This document shows, in pieces, positions 16,894 to 25,852 of a stretch of 64,000 nt of DNA (positions are counted from its first letter, which is position 1; every line of letters begins with the position of its first letter). The position numbers were made by a program, and so were the translations under genes. The notes beneath the pieces are model-generated. The model worked only from the letters and a program-made list of their open reading frames with translations. It was not told the origin of the DNA and did not search any database. The stretch is taken from NCBI RefSeq assembly GCF_001936255.1, contig NZ_CP013704.1, positions 558,001 to 622,000 on the forward strand, in the 5' to 3' direction. This stretch comes from Borrelia anserina Es (lineage in GTDB: Bacteria; Spirochaetota; Spirochaetia; Borreliales; Borreliaceae).

Positions 16894-17409
16894 TTATGTA
16901 AACCAAAATCTTATCCCAAGCCCAGCAAATACTTCCCATCTAAATCCAACACCGCTACTCCAGATATTTAATCCAATGCCAGGTGCTACTTTTAAGAATA
17001 TGTCAAATTTTTTTCTAGCTATTGCAAGATTTAGAATTAATGGTAATCGTGCTCCTAAGCTCATTGGGCTATTGTTTAATTGACTATTGTTCCATCTTGA
17101 GAGCCATATTGTTCCATAACCACCACCTCCGACAGAGAAATCTAGCATGTTATCTGCCCCTTCAAAAGTATGTGTGTAAAAGATGTAATCTATCGCTAGA
17201 AACAAGGTTTGCCAATTCTGAAAAAGATTGTTTGTTCCACTGTAGATACCTAAGTCTATATCAAAGTTTTTAATATTAAATTCTAATGCTATTGGGAATG
17301 GCAATAAGATTCCCATTCCAAATTTGCTTCTTGCCATTGATGTTGAATTTGCAAAGGCAGATATTGATAATAACATAAACATTGAGATAAGCATACTCTT
17401 TTTTTGCAT
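16894..17409 (-). CDS. second small outer-membrane-like beta-barrel protein
   Basis: About 171 residues with a clear signal peptide (KKSMLISMFMLLSISAFANS) and then glycine- and aromatic-rich amphipathic strands (FGMGILLPFPIALEFNI, FSVGGGGYGTIWLS, FAGLGIRFWFT). The last strand ends in the aromatic-rich pattern expected for outer-membrane insertion. It resembles the neighbour at 16006 in layout and belongs by position with the BB0405/BB0406-like (DUF3996) proteins. A longer frame begins at 17448, but AAAGGA precedes ATG 17409, and a TATAAT at 17450-17455 (minus strand) places the promoter across the longer start. Function unknown. Confidence 0.75.
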   Translation of the reverse strand: MQKKSMLISMFMLLSISAFANSTSMARSKFGMGILLPFPIALEFNIKNFDIDLGIYSGTNNLFQNWQTLFLAIDYIFYTHTFEGADNMLDFSVGGGGYGTIWLSRWNNSQLNNSPMSLGARLPLILNLAIARKKFDIFLKVAPGIGLNIWSSGVGFRWEVFAGLGIRFWFT

Positions 17410-17427
17410 AATTTTTTTTCCTTTGTT

Positions 17428-17466
17428 ATAAAATTTGTTATAAACCATGATTATAACAAATTTTAT
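17428..17466. promoter_or_regulatory. 16-bp inverted repeat over the promoter of the 16894-17409 gene
   Basis: ATAAAATTTGTTATAA (17428-17443) and its exact complement (17451-17466) are separated by seven bases. The right arm contains the minus-strand -10 TATAAT (17450-17455). A further direct copy of TTTGTTATAAA starts at 17422. The placement fits a repressor or activator site, but could also give an RNA hairpin in the 5' leader. Confidence 0.6.
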
Positions 17467-17795
17467 TCTGCATTTTCCTAATTTAATAGTTTTTTTGATA
17501 AAAATTGTTCCTTATCATTGATTATCTTTTGTTGATGTTGTTTGTAACAGTTGCTTAAGTTATCAGATATTCTTTCCAACAGTTTAAGGATTAATATTTA
17601 TAGTTTTGCTTTACTATATGGGTTAATTATATTAGATTTCATTTATGTTATGTATGATGTTTTACGTTTTATATTTGTTTAGTATTTAAATTTTTGGTTT
17701 ATAATTTATACATGGCAGTATATGAGATACGGGAAGTTTGAATAAGACTTATGGACGTTCTTATTTATTATGAGTTATATTATTGAGAGGCATTT
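17467..17795 (+). other. non-coding region before the chemotaxis operon, with a -10 candidate
   Basis: This gap of about 330 bp separates the barrel gene from cheW. A TATAAT at 17700-17705 is the best -10 candidate for the chemotaxis operon; TTGTTT at 17675-17680 is a weak -35 at a long 19-bp spacing. A GAGAGG ribosome site lies just before the cheW ATG. No other element was recognised. Confidence 0.35.
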
Positions 17796-18329
17796 ATGGA
17801 ATTACAAACCAATGTACAAGGTAAATTAAATCAGTATCTTTTGTTTAGTTTGGATGAACTTTATGCGATTGAGATTAAATATGTTGTTGAAGTATTAGAG
17901 TATACTAAAATCTCAAAGATACCAAGAACTCCTGATTATATGGCTGGGATAATCAATAATAGGGGGAAAATAGTTCCAATAATTGATATTAGGAAGCAGT
18001 TTGGTATGGAAAAGCGTAAAGTTAGTGATAATGAAATTAAGAAGAGAGATGTTAATGTTTCAAATATCATCATATTAACTTTGGAATGTGAAGGTGATGA
18101 ATTAAATCTTGGAATTTTGGTGGATTATGTTAATGAGGTTCTTGAGTTAAATTCGTCTAATATTGATGATGCTCCAAAGATTGGTACGGGGTTTAATTCA
18201 AGATTTATATCTGGAATTGGTAAAGATGATAATAAATTTATTATTATCCTTAATATAGAAAATCTATTTGATATTAAAGAACTATCCAGATTTAAAAATA
18301 CTACAGTATGTGATCCTGATGAGCAGTAG
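17796..18329 (+). CDS. cheW: chemotaxis coupling protein CheW
   Basis: CheW links chemoreceptors to the kinase CheA. The 177-residue protein is one CheW domain: QYLLFSLDELYAIEIKYVVEVLEY at the start contains the typical first strands, then PDYMAGIINNRGKIVPIIDIRKQFGM is the family signature, and a distal segment (LGILVDYVNEVLELNSSNID) closes the fold. It opens the operon cheW-STAS-cheA-cheB-MCP-like-cheY, in the position of the gene named cheW2 in B. burgdorferi. It is a little longer than a minimal CheW because of a charged insert near residues 70-90. Confidence 0.95.
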   Translation: MELQTNVQGKLNQYLLFSLDELYAIEIKYVVEVLEYTKISKIPRTPDYMAGIINNRGKIVPIIDIRKQFGMEKRKVSDNEIKKRDVNVSNIIILTLECEGDELNLGILVDYVNEVLELNSSNIDDAPKIGTGFNSRFISGIGKDDNKFIIILNIENLFDIKELSRFKNTTVCDPDEQ

Positions 18330-18343
18330 GAGTTGTATGTGTT

Positions 18344-18655
18344 ATGATTTATAATCCAGAAGGAGAACTTGTAGTAAACAATATTTTCAAGGTTAAAGAG
18401 GATCTTTTAAGTATTCTTAAGGAGATGAAAGAAAACGAGACACTGGTAATTAATCTTTCAAATGTAGAAAAGATAGATGTGACTTTTATACAAATTTTGT
18501 ATGCTTCTAATAAATATGCTAAAGATAGGAACTTGTTTATAAAGATAGAATATCCATCTGATGAAGTTTTGAGTTCATTGATATATGGTGGATTTTTAAA
18601 TGATATTGAAGATATTGATAACTTGGATTTAGGCCTTAGTTTAATTGAATTTTAG
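18344..18655 (+). CDS. STAS-domain protein in the chemotaxis operon
   Basis: A 103-residue single STAS domain, the fold of anti-sigma-factor antagonists such as SpoIIAA. The core LVINLSNVEKIDVTFIQILYA matches the family block LxGVxxIDSSGLxLLL, with Thr in place of the usual phosphorylatable Ser. Lying between cheW and cheA, it is more likely a partner in receptor-kinase control than in sigma-factor control; no matching kinase is seen here. The exact partner is unknown. The ATG follows the cheW stop by a short gap. Confidence 0.82.
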   Translation: MIYNPEGELVVNNIFKVKEDLLSILKEMKENETLVINLSNVEKIDVTFIQILYASNKYAKDRNLFIKIEYPSDEVLSSLIYGGFLNDIEDIDNLDLGLSLIEF

Positions 18656-18682
18656 TTTTATGTATGTATTTAAGGACAATTT

Positions 18683-20842
18683 ATGAATAGTAGTGATGTG
18701 ATAGATAAATTTAAAGCTTCTTTTAAAGAGGAGTCTATAGAGAATATTTCAGATATTGAGCATGCACTTCTTAATATTGAGTTTGAATCGGGAACAGAGG
18801 TTGTCAATTCTATTTTTAGAAATTTACATACAATAAAGGGTAGTGCTGGGATGTTTGGTTTTAATTTGACAGCATCTCTTGTACATGAAATAGAAACAGT
18901 TCTTGATCCTATCAAGAAAGGTTCTGATGAATTTAATCAGAATACTGTTGATGCTACTTTAATGGCAGTTGATTTTATTCGTGAACTAATTGAAGGAGAT
19001 GAGGTTATTGATGAGAGTGTATATAAGGATCGTGAAAAAAATTTGATAGACTCAATCAAGAAAGGGCTTGAGCTTAGCGTTGGATTTAATAGTGATTCAG
19101 TTTTAAATTATACTAAGGGAAGTCAGATAAGTTTACCTAATGATTTAAATATTCAAGAATCTGGCTTGAATGAGTCTTTGGAGAAAGGTAAGTTTGATGA
19201 TGAAGCTTTAAGTATTGAGACTAAAGTTTACAGGATTCTTTTCGCGCCTTCAAGGGGAATTTTATTTCATGGACACAAACCAATAAATTTTTTGAAAAAA
19301 TTATTAAATTTAGGAAATGGACAAGTTAGAGCTAGAGTAAAAAATATTCCTGATTTGGAATTAATATCTCCTGATAATGTTTATGTTGAGTGGGAAGTCA
19401 AGTTAGAAACGGAAGAGAGTAAAATTTCTATAGAAGATATTTTTATATTTTTGGATGGACAGTCAAAGTTTGTTGTTGAAGAAGTCGATGCATCTTATGA
19501 GATACCTGAAGCTTTTGAAGTTGATTCTTTGATGAAGGATAATTTAAATGAAGTCTTTGATAAAAACTTTTCTAGAGAAGATCAAGTCTTATTAAAATCA
19601 AAAGAGCTATGTGATAAGGATGATAGGATAGTTAAGGGTGGTGGCAATAATTTTGGTTTTGATACTGCTAGGAGTAAAGTAAACATTGCAAGTATTAAGG
19701 TTGATTCAAAGAAATTAGATCATTTAGTAAATCTTGTTGGTGAGCTTGTTACAATTCAATCTAAGCTTGCAAAAGAATCCGAGAATATGAATAATAATGT
19801 GTTAAATTCGATTTCAGCTGAATTTTCTTTGATTATTAATGAGCTTAGAGATTATACGACAGGACTTAGAACAGTTCCCATTGAGATTTTATTCGTCAAA
19901 TTTCAAAGAATAGTTAAGGATTTATCTGTTCAACTTGGCAAATCAATTCGTTATTATTCTCAAGGTGGTAACACTGTTCTTGATAAGAGTATTATTGAAA
20001 GATTGAATGAACCTTTAGTGCATTTAATAAGAAATTCAATTGATCATGGCATCGAATCAGTTGAAGAGAGAATAGAGGCAGGAAAGGAACCTCAAGGTGT
20101 CATTAAGCTTTCTGCGCATCAGTCAGGTGATTCTGTGATTATTATTATTGAAGATGATGGGAGAGGGCTTGATAAACAGAGGATAATTAAGAAAGCTATA
20201 GAGAAAAATGTAATATCTGAGACTGTTTCAAAAACTTTGTCAGATAAGGATGTTTATAATTTAATTTTTGAATCTGGATTTTCAACAACTGATATTGTGA
20301 CAAATATATCAGGACGTGGCGTTGGAATGGATGTTGTTAGAAAGCAGGTAGAGTCTCTCAGAGGAAATGTGATTCTTGAGAGTGAATTTGGCAAATATAC
20401 TCGCATAAAGTTGGTTTTCCCCTTGACTTTGGCAATTATTGAAGGATGGCTTGTTAGGGTAAAAGATGAACATTTTATTGTACCTCTCTTTAGTGTTGAG
20501 TCTTGTCTTGAGGCTGATAAGTTGATTTCTCAAGTATGTGGATTTGCAAATAAAGGTAATGTCATGGATTATAGAGGGAATATGATTAGCTTTATACGCC
20601 TGCGAGAATTTTTTGAAATATCTAATGAAAAAAGTGATAGTGAGCATGTTGTTATTGTTAATACAAATAGTGGCAAAATAGGGATTGTGGTAGATGAGGT
20701 ATTAGGACAACATCAGACCGTTATAAAGACTTTAGGTAAACTTTATTCTAAAGTAGAAGGAGTATCTGGAGCTACAATACTTGGAGATGGTAGCCTAGCA
20801 TTGGTAATTGATGTTGACACAATAACCAAGATTATAAGGTAG
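18683..20842 (+). CDS. cheA: chemotaxis histidine kinase CheA
   Basis: CheA autophosphorylates in response to receptors and passes phosphate to CheY and CheB. The 719 residues show, in order: the HPt domain with His49 in NLHTIKGSAGMFGF; a linker with a P2-like module (YRILFAPSRGILFHGHKPIN then NVYVEWEVKLET); the dimerisation region (DHLVNLVGELVTIQSKLAKE); the GHKL ATPase (LIRNSIDHGIE, IIEDDGRGLD, SGRGVGMDVVRKQVE); and a C-terminal CheW-like domain (DEHFIVPLFSVESCLE to the end). All key residues are present. Position matches cheA1 of B. burgdorferi. A second cheA is known in that genus but is not in this window. Confidence 0.96.
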   Translation: MNSSDVIDKFKASFKEESIENISDIEHALLNIEFESGTEVVNSIFRNLHTIKGSAGMFGFNLTASLVHEIETVLDPIKKGSDEFNQNTVDATLMAVDFIRELIEGDEVIDESVYKDREKNLIDSIKKGLELSVGFNSDSVLNYTKGSQISLPNDLNIQESGLNESLEKGKFDDEALSIETKVYRILFAPSRGILFHGHKPINFLKKLLNLGNGQVRARVKNIPDLELISPDNVYVEWEVKLETEESKISIEDIFIFLDGQSKFVVEEVDASYEIPEAFEVDSLMKDNLNEVFDKNFSREDQVLLKSKELCDKDDRIVKGGGNNFGFDTARSKVNIASIKVDSKKLDHLVNLVGELVTIQSKLAKESENMNNNVLNSISAEFSLIINELRDYTTGLRTVPIEILFVKFQRIVKDLSVQLGKSIRYYSQGGNTVLDKSIIERLNEPLVHLIRNSIDHGIESVEERIEAGKEPQGVIKLSAHQSGDSVIIIIEDDGRGLDKQRIIKKAIEKNVISETVSKTLSDKDVYNLIFESGFSTTDIVTNISGRGVGMDVVRKQVESLRGNVILESEFGKYTRIKLVFPLTLAIIEGWLVRVKDEHFIVPLFSVESCLEADKLISQVCGFANKGNVMDYRGNMISFIRLREFFEISNEKSDSEHVVIVNTNSGKIGIVVDEVLGQHQTVIKTLGKLYSKVEGVSGATILGDGSLALVIDVDTITKIIR

Positions 20843-20898
20843 TATATTTAACATAATATATTTTAGGCTTTTGTGAGGTTAGTTTATACTAAATAATA

Positions 20899-22050
20899 AT
20901 GAAAATATTGGTAATTGATATTCAGGGTCTTATAAGACAGGTTTTTGTTAGGGCTTTTTCTAAGGATTTGGATGTTGAAGTGTTAAATCCAGGTTCTAAT
21001 TCTTTGAACCTCATTAATGTTTTTTTACAGAAATTTCCTGATTTGGTTATTATTGACGAGAGTACGGCTAAGTCACATTTTGGAAATGCTCTTAATAATG
21101 TTCTTAATAATATTTCACTTCCTGTTATCTTTATAGCAGAAGATGAGATTCATCCTAAATTTGGATTTCTTGAGCCTAAGAAAGATAAAATTAAATTAAT
21201 AATAAATAAACTTAATTTTAAACTTACAATTAATTTATTTAGAAGCGATTATTTGGGTTTAATAAAATCTGAGATAAGGAAACTTGCTGTTAATAAATTT
21301 ATTGCTTCTTGTGAGATTAGAAGAATAAAAGCTCCTGATTTTTTTGCTAAGTCTGAGAGTAAGAAGTCTGATAGTAACGTTACTGGTATAACGAGAAGCT
21401 ATAAGGTTGCGGATGTTATTAATGTTGCTCCCAAGAATGATCCAGATGTTGTTTTGAAATATCAAGGTGTTATTAACAAGAATAAAACAGGAAAGGTTAT
21501 TTTTGTTGGTTCTTCAACCGGTGGTACTGAAGCTTTGAGAGTTTTTTTGAAGTTTTTTAAGAGAGACTCTCCTCCGATTGTGATTGTTCAACATATGCCA
21601 GGTGGATTTACAACATCTTTTGCAAAAAGTCTGAATAATGAACTTGAGGTTGATGTAAAGGAAGCTGAAGATGGAGATATTTTAAGGCCCGGTCTTGTGA
21701 TAATTGCAAATGGTCATTATCATTTAATTGTGAAGTATGCTAATGGGAGCTATTTTGTTAATTTGTTAGACGGTCCTTTAGTTAGCAGACATAAGCCTTC
21801 TGTTAACGTTTTATTCCGTTCTGCTGCTATGTATGCTGGGGAAAATGCCATTGGCGTTATGCTTACGGGTATGGGAGATGATGGTGCTTGTTGTATGCTT
21901 GAGATGAAGATGAATGGTGCATATAATATTGCGCAAGATCAGGCAACATCTGTGGTATTTGGTATGCCTATGGAGGCAATAAAAATAGGCGCTGTAGATA
22001 AGGTTCTTCCTTTAAATGAAATATCTGAATATATTTTAAGGAGATCTTAA
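20899..22050 (+). CDS. cheB: chemotaxis methylesterase CheB
   Basis: CheB removes methyl groups from receptor glutamates during adaptation. The C-terminal catalytic domain is complete: VGSSTGGTEALRVFL holds the nucleophilic Ser, VQHMPGGFTTSFA the His, and MLTGMGDDGA the Asp. The N-terminal receiver domain is recognisable with phosphoacceptor Asp53 (DLVIIDEST), but the acidic pair near the start is reduced to one Asp (VIDIQ) and the later Thr/Ser is Ala (FIAEDE). Regulation by phosphorylation may therefore be weakened. A linker of about 70 residues separates the domains. The gene ends in ATGG overlap with the next start. Confidence 0.92.
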   Translation: MKILVIDIQGLIRQVFVRAFSKDLDVEVLNPGSNSLNLINVFLQKFPDLVIIDESTAKSHFGNALNNVLNNISLPVIFIAEDEIHPKFGFLEPKKDKIKLIINKLNFKLTINLFRSDYLGLIKSEIRKLAVNKFIASCEIRRIKAPDFFAKSESKKSDSNVTGITRSYKVADVINVAPKNDPDVVLKYQGVINKNKTGKVIFVGSSTGGTEALRVFLKFFKRDSPPIVIVQHMPGGFTTSFAKSLNNELEVDVKEAEDGDILRPGLVIIANGHYHLIVKYANGSYFVNLLDGPLVSRHKPSVNVLFRSAAMYAGENAIGVMLTGMGDDGACCMLEMKMNGAYNIAQDQATSVVFGMPMEAIKIGAVDKVLPLNEISEYILRRS

Positions 22051-23822
22051 TGGAAGATCATGATGATTTTTTGGATATTGACCCGCATATTAATAAATTA
22101 TTTGATGGACTTGAGGCTTTTGATAGTCGTTCAAGACAAGTTTATGCTAGTTTAAGTAAGTCAATTCCTAAATTAATAGATAAACTTTCTAAGGATATTA
22201 AAGATTTATCTTTTAATATTGAGTTTATTTCTAATCTCGATGTTGATAATGAGTATTCTTTAAATATTTTTATCTCTAAAGTAATAAGTGTACTAAATGA
22301 TTTTGTATCTTATTTTAATTCCTCAACTAAATTACTAGAATCTCAGTTTGGAGTGATAAGGGATAAAGTTAAGGACATAGAGATTCTTGAAGATGTGATT
22401 GGAGAGATGAAAAAAAGTTCTATTGATATGGAAATCATGTCTATTAATACATTAACTGTTGCCATGAGAGCTGGGAGAGCAGGAAGTGCTTTTTCTTATA
22501 TTACAAATGAGATTAAAACTTTAACTCAATCTATGATTAAGCAAGCAGATCAGCTTACTAGTAGGGGTAGAGATATTAAAGTTGGACTTGATCGTGCTAA
22601 GAACCAGGTACTTGAAAATAATATGGCTGAGAATAAGATTCTTGAAGAATTTAAAGATACTTTGATAAAAAATATAGATGAATTTGCGGGGTGTATAGGG
22701 GAAGTTATTGCCTTTTATGATAACATATTGAATGTACTTAATGAGTTTAAATTTAAGTTTGTAAATGCTGTTTCTTATTTACAGTTTCAAGATAGGCTTA
22801 CTCAGTCTTTGTATCATTTAAATATTATGTATTCGAGTATTGATGTTTTTAAGTTCAGAGATACAAGTGAGATTCAGAAATTAAAGGTTTTATCTTTATT
22901 TACAGATTCTTCCAAAATGATAATTAGCGACGTGATTTCTAAATTGGATGAAAATTTGATGTCTTTTGAAGAATTCATTGATACATCTATTTCTTCTATT
23001 CAGCTCATTAATGATTTAAGATCAGATAATGCTTTGTATATTGATATTTCGAAAGCAGTGGATTCTTTTTCAGTTATTTTATCGGATTTGCTTAAAAGGA
23101 TTGATGATGTTGAAAAAAACAATTCTAATTTTTTAAATCTTTATTATGAGCAGATTAAGCTTGTTAAATCTTTAGAATTGATGTTTTCAAATATTTCATC
23201 TATTTCTTCTAGGTTTCAAAATATTAATATAGCTTCCAAAATAGAGGTTGTAAAGAGAGTTGAGCTTGGGGATATGGAAGGTAATATTTCTGAAATGTCC
23301 AAAATTATTAATAATATTGATTTAAATATTACTAAAGGACGGGAATTTTTATCTCAAATAATATTTTTCTTTGAAAAGGTTGTAAAAGATTGTGATAATA
23401 GATTTTATCTTGAGAGAAATTACTTTAATAGGTTTAAAAAACTCTTTCTGGAGATCAAGAATAATATTTTTGAGATAAAAAAGATTGCTCTTGATAATGT
23501 ATTATCATATGAAATATTTCCAATTGATTTTTTGGAAGTATTTGAAGAAATAAAATTAGATATTCATAATATTAAGAATTTGAAAATGGATCTTTTAAAC
23601 CTTGAAAGGATTTTAATTGAAATGGGAAATGATATTAATAGTAGTCTTGACTCAAAATTATTGAAAAATGGTCTTAATTATGTTGAAATTGAAGATAAAG
23701 AATTTATTCGCAGAATTTCTAATAGGTTTACTTTATTTGTTCACAAGAAATATTTATTGTCTCTTATTGAGGATGAAAAAGAGATCTATTCGTTTGATGA
23801 GGGTAGTGTAATTTTATTTTAA
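22050..23822 (+). CDS. soluble MCP-like helical protein in the chemotaxis operon
   Basis: This 590-residue protein has no membrane segment and is almost entirely helical. Near residues 125-165 it has a stretch (MEIMSINTLTVAMRAGRAGS then SYITNEIKTLTQS) that follows the chemoreceptor tip pattern TNLLALNAAIEAARAGEAG...VADEIRxLA, but with several changes. A second, weaker copy of the pattern occurs near residue 400 (IASKIEVVKRVELGDMEG, then SEMSKIINNI). The gene is placed between cheB and cheY and its ATG overlaps the cheB stop, so it is made with the chemotaxis proteins. It may be a cytosolic array component or a diverged receptor that no longer senses. It corresponds by position to hypothetical BB0569. 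Confidence 0.75.
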   Translation: MEDHDDFLDIDPHINKLFDGLEAFDSRSRQVYASLSKSIPKLIDKLSKDIKDLSFNIEFISNLDVDNEYSLNIFISKVISVLNDFVSYFNSSTKLLESQFGVIRDKVKDIEILEDVIGEMKKSSIDMEIMSINTLTVAMRAGRAGSAFSYITNEIKTLTQSMIKQADQLTSRGRDIKVGLDRAKNQVLENNMAENKILEEFKDTLIKNIDEFAGCIGEVIAFYDNILNVLNEFKFKFVNAVSYLQFQDRLTQSLYHLNIMYSSIDVFKFRDTSEIQKLKVLSLFTDSSKMIISDVISKLDENLMSFEEFIDTSISSIQLINDLRSDNALYIDISKAVDSFSVILSDLLKRIDDVEKNNSNFLNLYYEQIKLVKSLELMFSNISSISSRFQNINIASKIEVVKRVELGDMEGNISEMSKIINNIDLNITKGREFLSQIIFFFEKVVKDCDNRFYLERNYFNRFKKLFLEIKNNIFEIKKIALDNVLSYEIFPIDFLEVFEEIKLDIHNIKNLKMDLLNLERILIEMGNDINSSLDSKLLKNGLNYVEIEDKEFIRRISNRFTLFVHKKYLLSLIEDEKEIYSFDEGSVILF

Positions 23823-23859
23823 CTTTATGTATACTTTTATATGGGTTTAGGAGCGTTGC

Positions 23860-24234
23860 ATGCAAAGAAGGATTTTGGTTATAGATGATAATAGAGCTAT
23901 TAGGCAAAGTGTTGCTTATATTTTAGAGCAGAATGGTTTTGAGGTTTCCGAAGCCCAAGATGGGCTTGAGGGTGTATCTAAGTTTAAAGAAGCTGTTGGA
24001 CAGAGTGATAAAGATTTTGATCTGATTATTACAGATATCAATATGCCTAATTTAGATGGAATAGGTGTAATTAAACAGATAAGAGAATTTGGAAGTTTTG
24101 TGCCGATACTTGTTTTAACAACTGAATCTGAACAGTCAAAAGTTGATGAGGGACGTAAGGCTGGTTCTACTGGTTGGCTTGTTAAGCCTTTCAATCCTGA
24201 TACTCTTATGCAAACATTATCAAAGATATTTTAG
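23860..24234 (+). CDS. cheY: chemotaxis response regulator CheY (second)
   Basis: A 124-residue receiver domain with all canonical residues: Asp9-Asp10, phosphoacceptor Asp59 in LIITDINMPNLDG, Thr87/88 in LVLTTES, and Lys109 in WLVKPF. It closes the chemotaxis operon and should be phosphorylated by the CheA encoded upstream. AGGAG precedes the ATG. It is clearly different from the CheY at 1547-1963 (different alpha-4/beta-5 surface), so the two probably have distinct targets or dynamics. Position matches cheY2 of B. burgdorferi. Confidence 0.95.
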   Translation: MQRRILVIDDNRAIRQSVAYILEQNGFEVSEAQDGLEGVSKFKEAVGQSDKDFDLIITDINMPNLDGIGVIKQIREFGSFVPILVLTTESEQSKVDEGRKAGSTGWLVKPFNPDTLMQTLSKIF

Positions 24235-24280
24235 TTCTTATTTTTAAGTTTTCTTAAGGTTATATTTAGGCTTTAGTTTT

Positions 24281-25624
24281 ATGGATTTTAATTTAGAAAA
24301 ACAGTTTTATTTCCATCTAGGAGAGTTGGTAAAATTTAATAGTGTTAATGCTTTTGCTTCAGAAAATAAGCCTTTTGGGGAACAGATTGATTTATGTTTA
24401 GATAAAGTCTTAGAAATAGCTCAAGGTATTGGTTTTAAAGTTTATAAAGATCGAGATGGATATTATGGTTTTGCTGATATAGGGCAGGGTGATGAAATTA
24501 TAGGTATTTTGACTCACATTGATATTGTTGATGCTGGTAATTTGTCTAATTGGTATTCAGATCCTTTTAAGCTTAGTTTTAAAGATGGAAAAGTGTATGC
24601 TAGGGGTGTTTTGGATGATAAGGGACCCTTGATGACTATTCTTTATGCTTTTAAATTATTAATTTTAGAGGGAATTTTTTTTAAGAAACGATTTAGAGTG
24701 ATTTTTGGGACAGATGAAGAGACTTCATGGCGTTGTATTGAAAAATATAAGCTTAAGGAAGAGATACCTGATTTTTCTTTTACACCTGACGGTGATTTTC
24801 CTGTTGTTAATGCTGAGAAAGGATTATTGCAGTTCGATGTTATTAGTAATGAAAGATTTTTTATGGATTTTGAGCTTGGGACTGGATATAATGTGATTCC
24901 TGACAAGTGTTCTTTTGTGCTTGGTGATTCTAATAAGGATGATTTTAGAATTTTGCTTGACAGTTTTGGTGGTAAGATTAGATATAAATTTTTAGAGAAT
25001 AATGTTTTAATTCACGGCACTTCTGCACATGCTTCATTACCTGAACTTGGTGTTAATGTTGCTCCTTATGCATTAAGTATTATTAAGTCTTTAGGTGTAA
25101 AAGCCGATTTTATTAACTTTTTTGAGGACAAAATTGGTTTTACTGTTAATGGTGAGAAACTATTTGGGAGAGTTTTAGAAGATTCAATATCTGGACAACT
25201 TACTCTTTGCTTGACTAAGATTAAGTTATCTAAGATATCTAAGCAAATTTTATCTTTTGATATGAGATATCCTGTAAGTTTTAAACGAGAAGAGCTAGTT
25301 AGTTTGATAAAGGGAATTTTAAGTTTATATTCCTTAGATTATCATGAAGTTTCTTTTCTTGAACCTCTTTATATTGATTCTAGTTTACAGTTTGTTGAGT
25401 CTTTGCTTGAAGTTTATAAGAACTTTACAGGTGAGAGTGATGTTAGTCCTATTGCTATTGGTGGTGCGACTTATTCGAGATCTTTAAAAAATTGTGTTGC
25501 TTTTGGTCCGTTATTTAAAGGTTCAGATAATACAGCTCATAAAACTAATGAGTGTATTGATGAGGGTGAACTTGTAAATCTTATTTTAATTTATAAGAAT
25601 GCCATTGAGAAACTTAATACTTAA
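24281..25624 (+). CDS. M20-family dipeptidase (PepV-like)
   Basis: This 447-residue protein is a zinc exopeptidase of the M20 family, most like dipeptidase PepV. It would cut short peptides in the cytoplasm, useful in an organism that depends on host peptides. Metal ligands are visible: His in LTHIDIVDAG, Asp in ARGVLDDKGP, the catalytic Glu pair in GTDEETSW, Asp in TPDGDFPVV, and His near the C-terminus in DNTAHKTNE. The inserted lid domain (about 180-340) is of PepV length. It follows cheY by 46 bases and could be co-transcribed. From memory, B. burgdorferi has no gene at this place. Confidence 0.88.
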   Translation: MDFNLEKQFYFHLGELVKFNSVNAFASENKPFGEQIDLCLDKVLEIAQGIGFKVYKDRDGYYGFADIGQGDEIIGILTHIDIVDAGNLSNWYSDPFKLSFKDGKVYARGVLDDKGPLMTILYAFKLLILEGIFFKKRFRVIFGTDEETSWRCIEKYKLKEEIPDFSFTPDGDFPVVNAEKGLLQFDVISNERFFMDFELGTGYNVIPDKCSFVLGDSNKDDFRILLDSFGGKIRYKFLENNVLIHGTSAHASLPELGVNVAPYALSIIKSLGVKADFINFFEDKIGFTVNGEKLFGRVLEDSISGQLTLCLTKIKLSKISKQILSFDMRYPVSFKREELVSLIKGILSLYSLDYHEVSFLEPLYIDSSLQFVESLLEVYKNFTGESDVSPIAIGGATYSRSLKNCVAFGPLFKGSDNTAHKTNECIDEGELVNLILIYKNAIEKLNT

Positions 25625-25760
25625 AGAATTTATCTTTAGAAAGATTTAGTATTAGTAATTTTAATTCTATTAGACGTCATTAGTGCTCATTTTGGCGAGT
25701 GACATTTATTTAGATTCTTCTCTTAATATAAGAACCTTTTATTATTTAAATTAACTTGAT

Positions 25761-25844
25761 TACCGGTAGTCAGAGTCGAACTGACATGAAGTTACCCTCA
25801 TCAGATTTTGAGTCTGACGCGTCTACCAATTCCGCCATACCGGT
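25761..25844 (-). tRNA. tRNA-Leu (anticodon CAA)
   Basis: An 84-nt cloverleaf: acceptor arms ACCGGTA/TACCGGT with discriminator A, D-arm TGGCGGAATTGGTAGACGC, anticodon stem TCAGA/TCTGA around loop CTCAAAA (anticodon CAA, reading UUG), a variable arm of the long class II type, and T-arm GTCAG-TTCGACT-CTGAC. CCA is not encoded. It lies nine bases after the pyrH stop on the same strand and is probably cut from the same transcript. Confidence 0.95.
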
Positions 25845-25852
25845 AACAGATT

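Noticed and set aside
16894-17448. Longer start of the barrel gene at 17448
   Set aside because: A -10 sequence and inverted repeat lie across it, and a ribosome site precedes the internal ATG at 17409, which starts a normal signal peptide.
25625-25680. Terminator after the M20 peptidase gene
   Set aside because: Only a six-base AT-rich stem (ATCTTT/AAAGAT) with a two-base loop is seen and no T-run directly after it.
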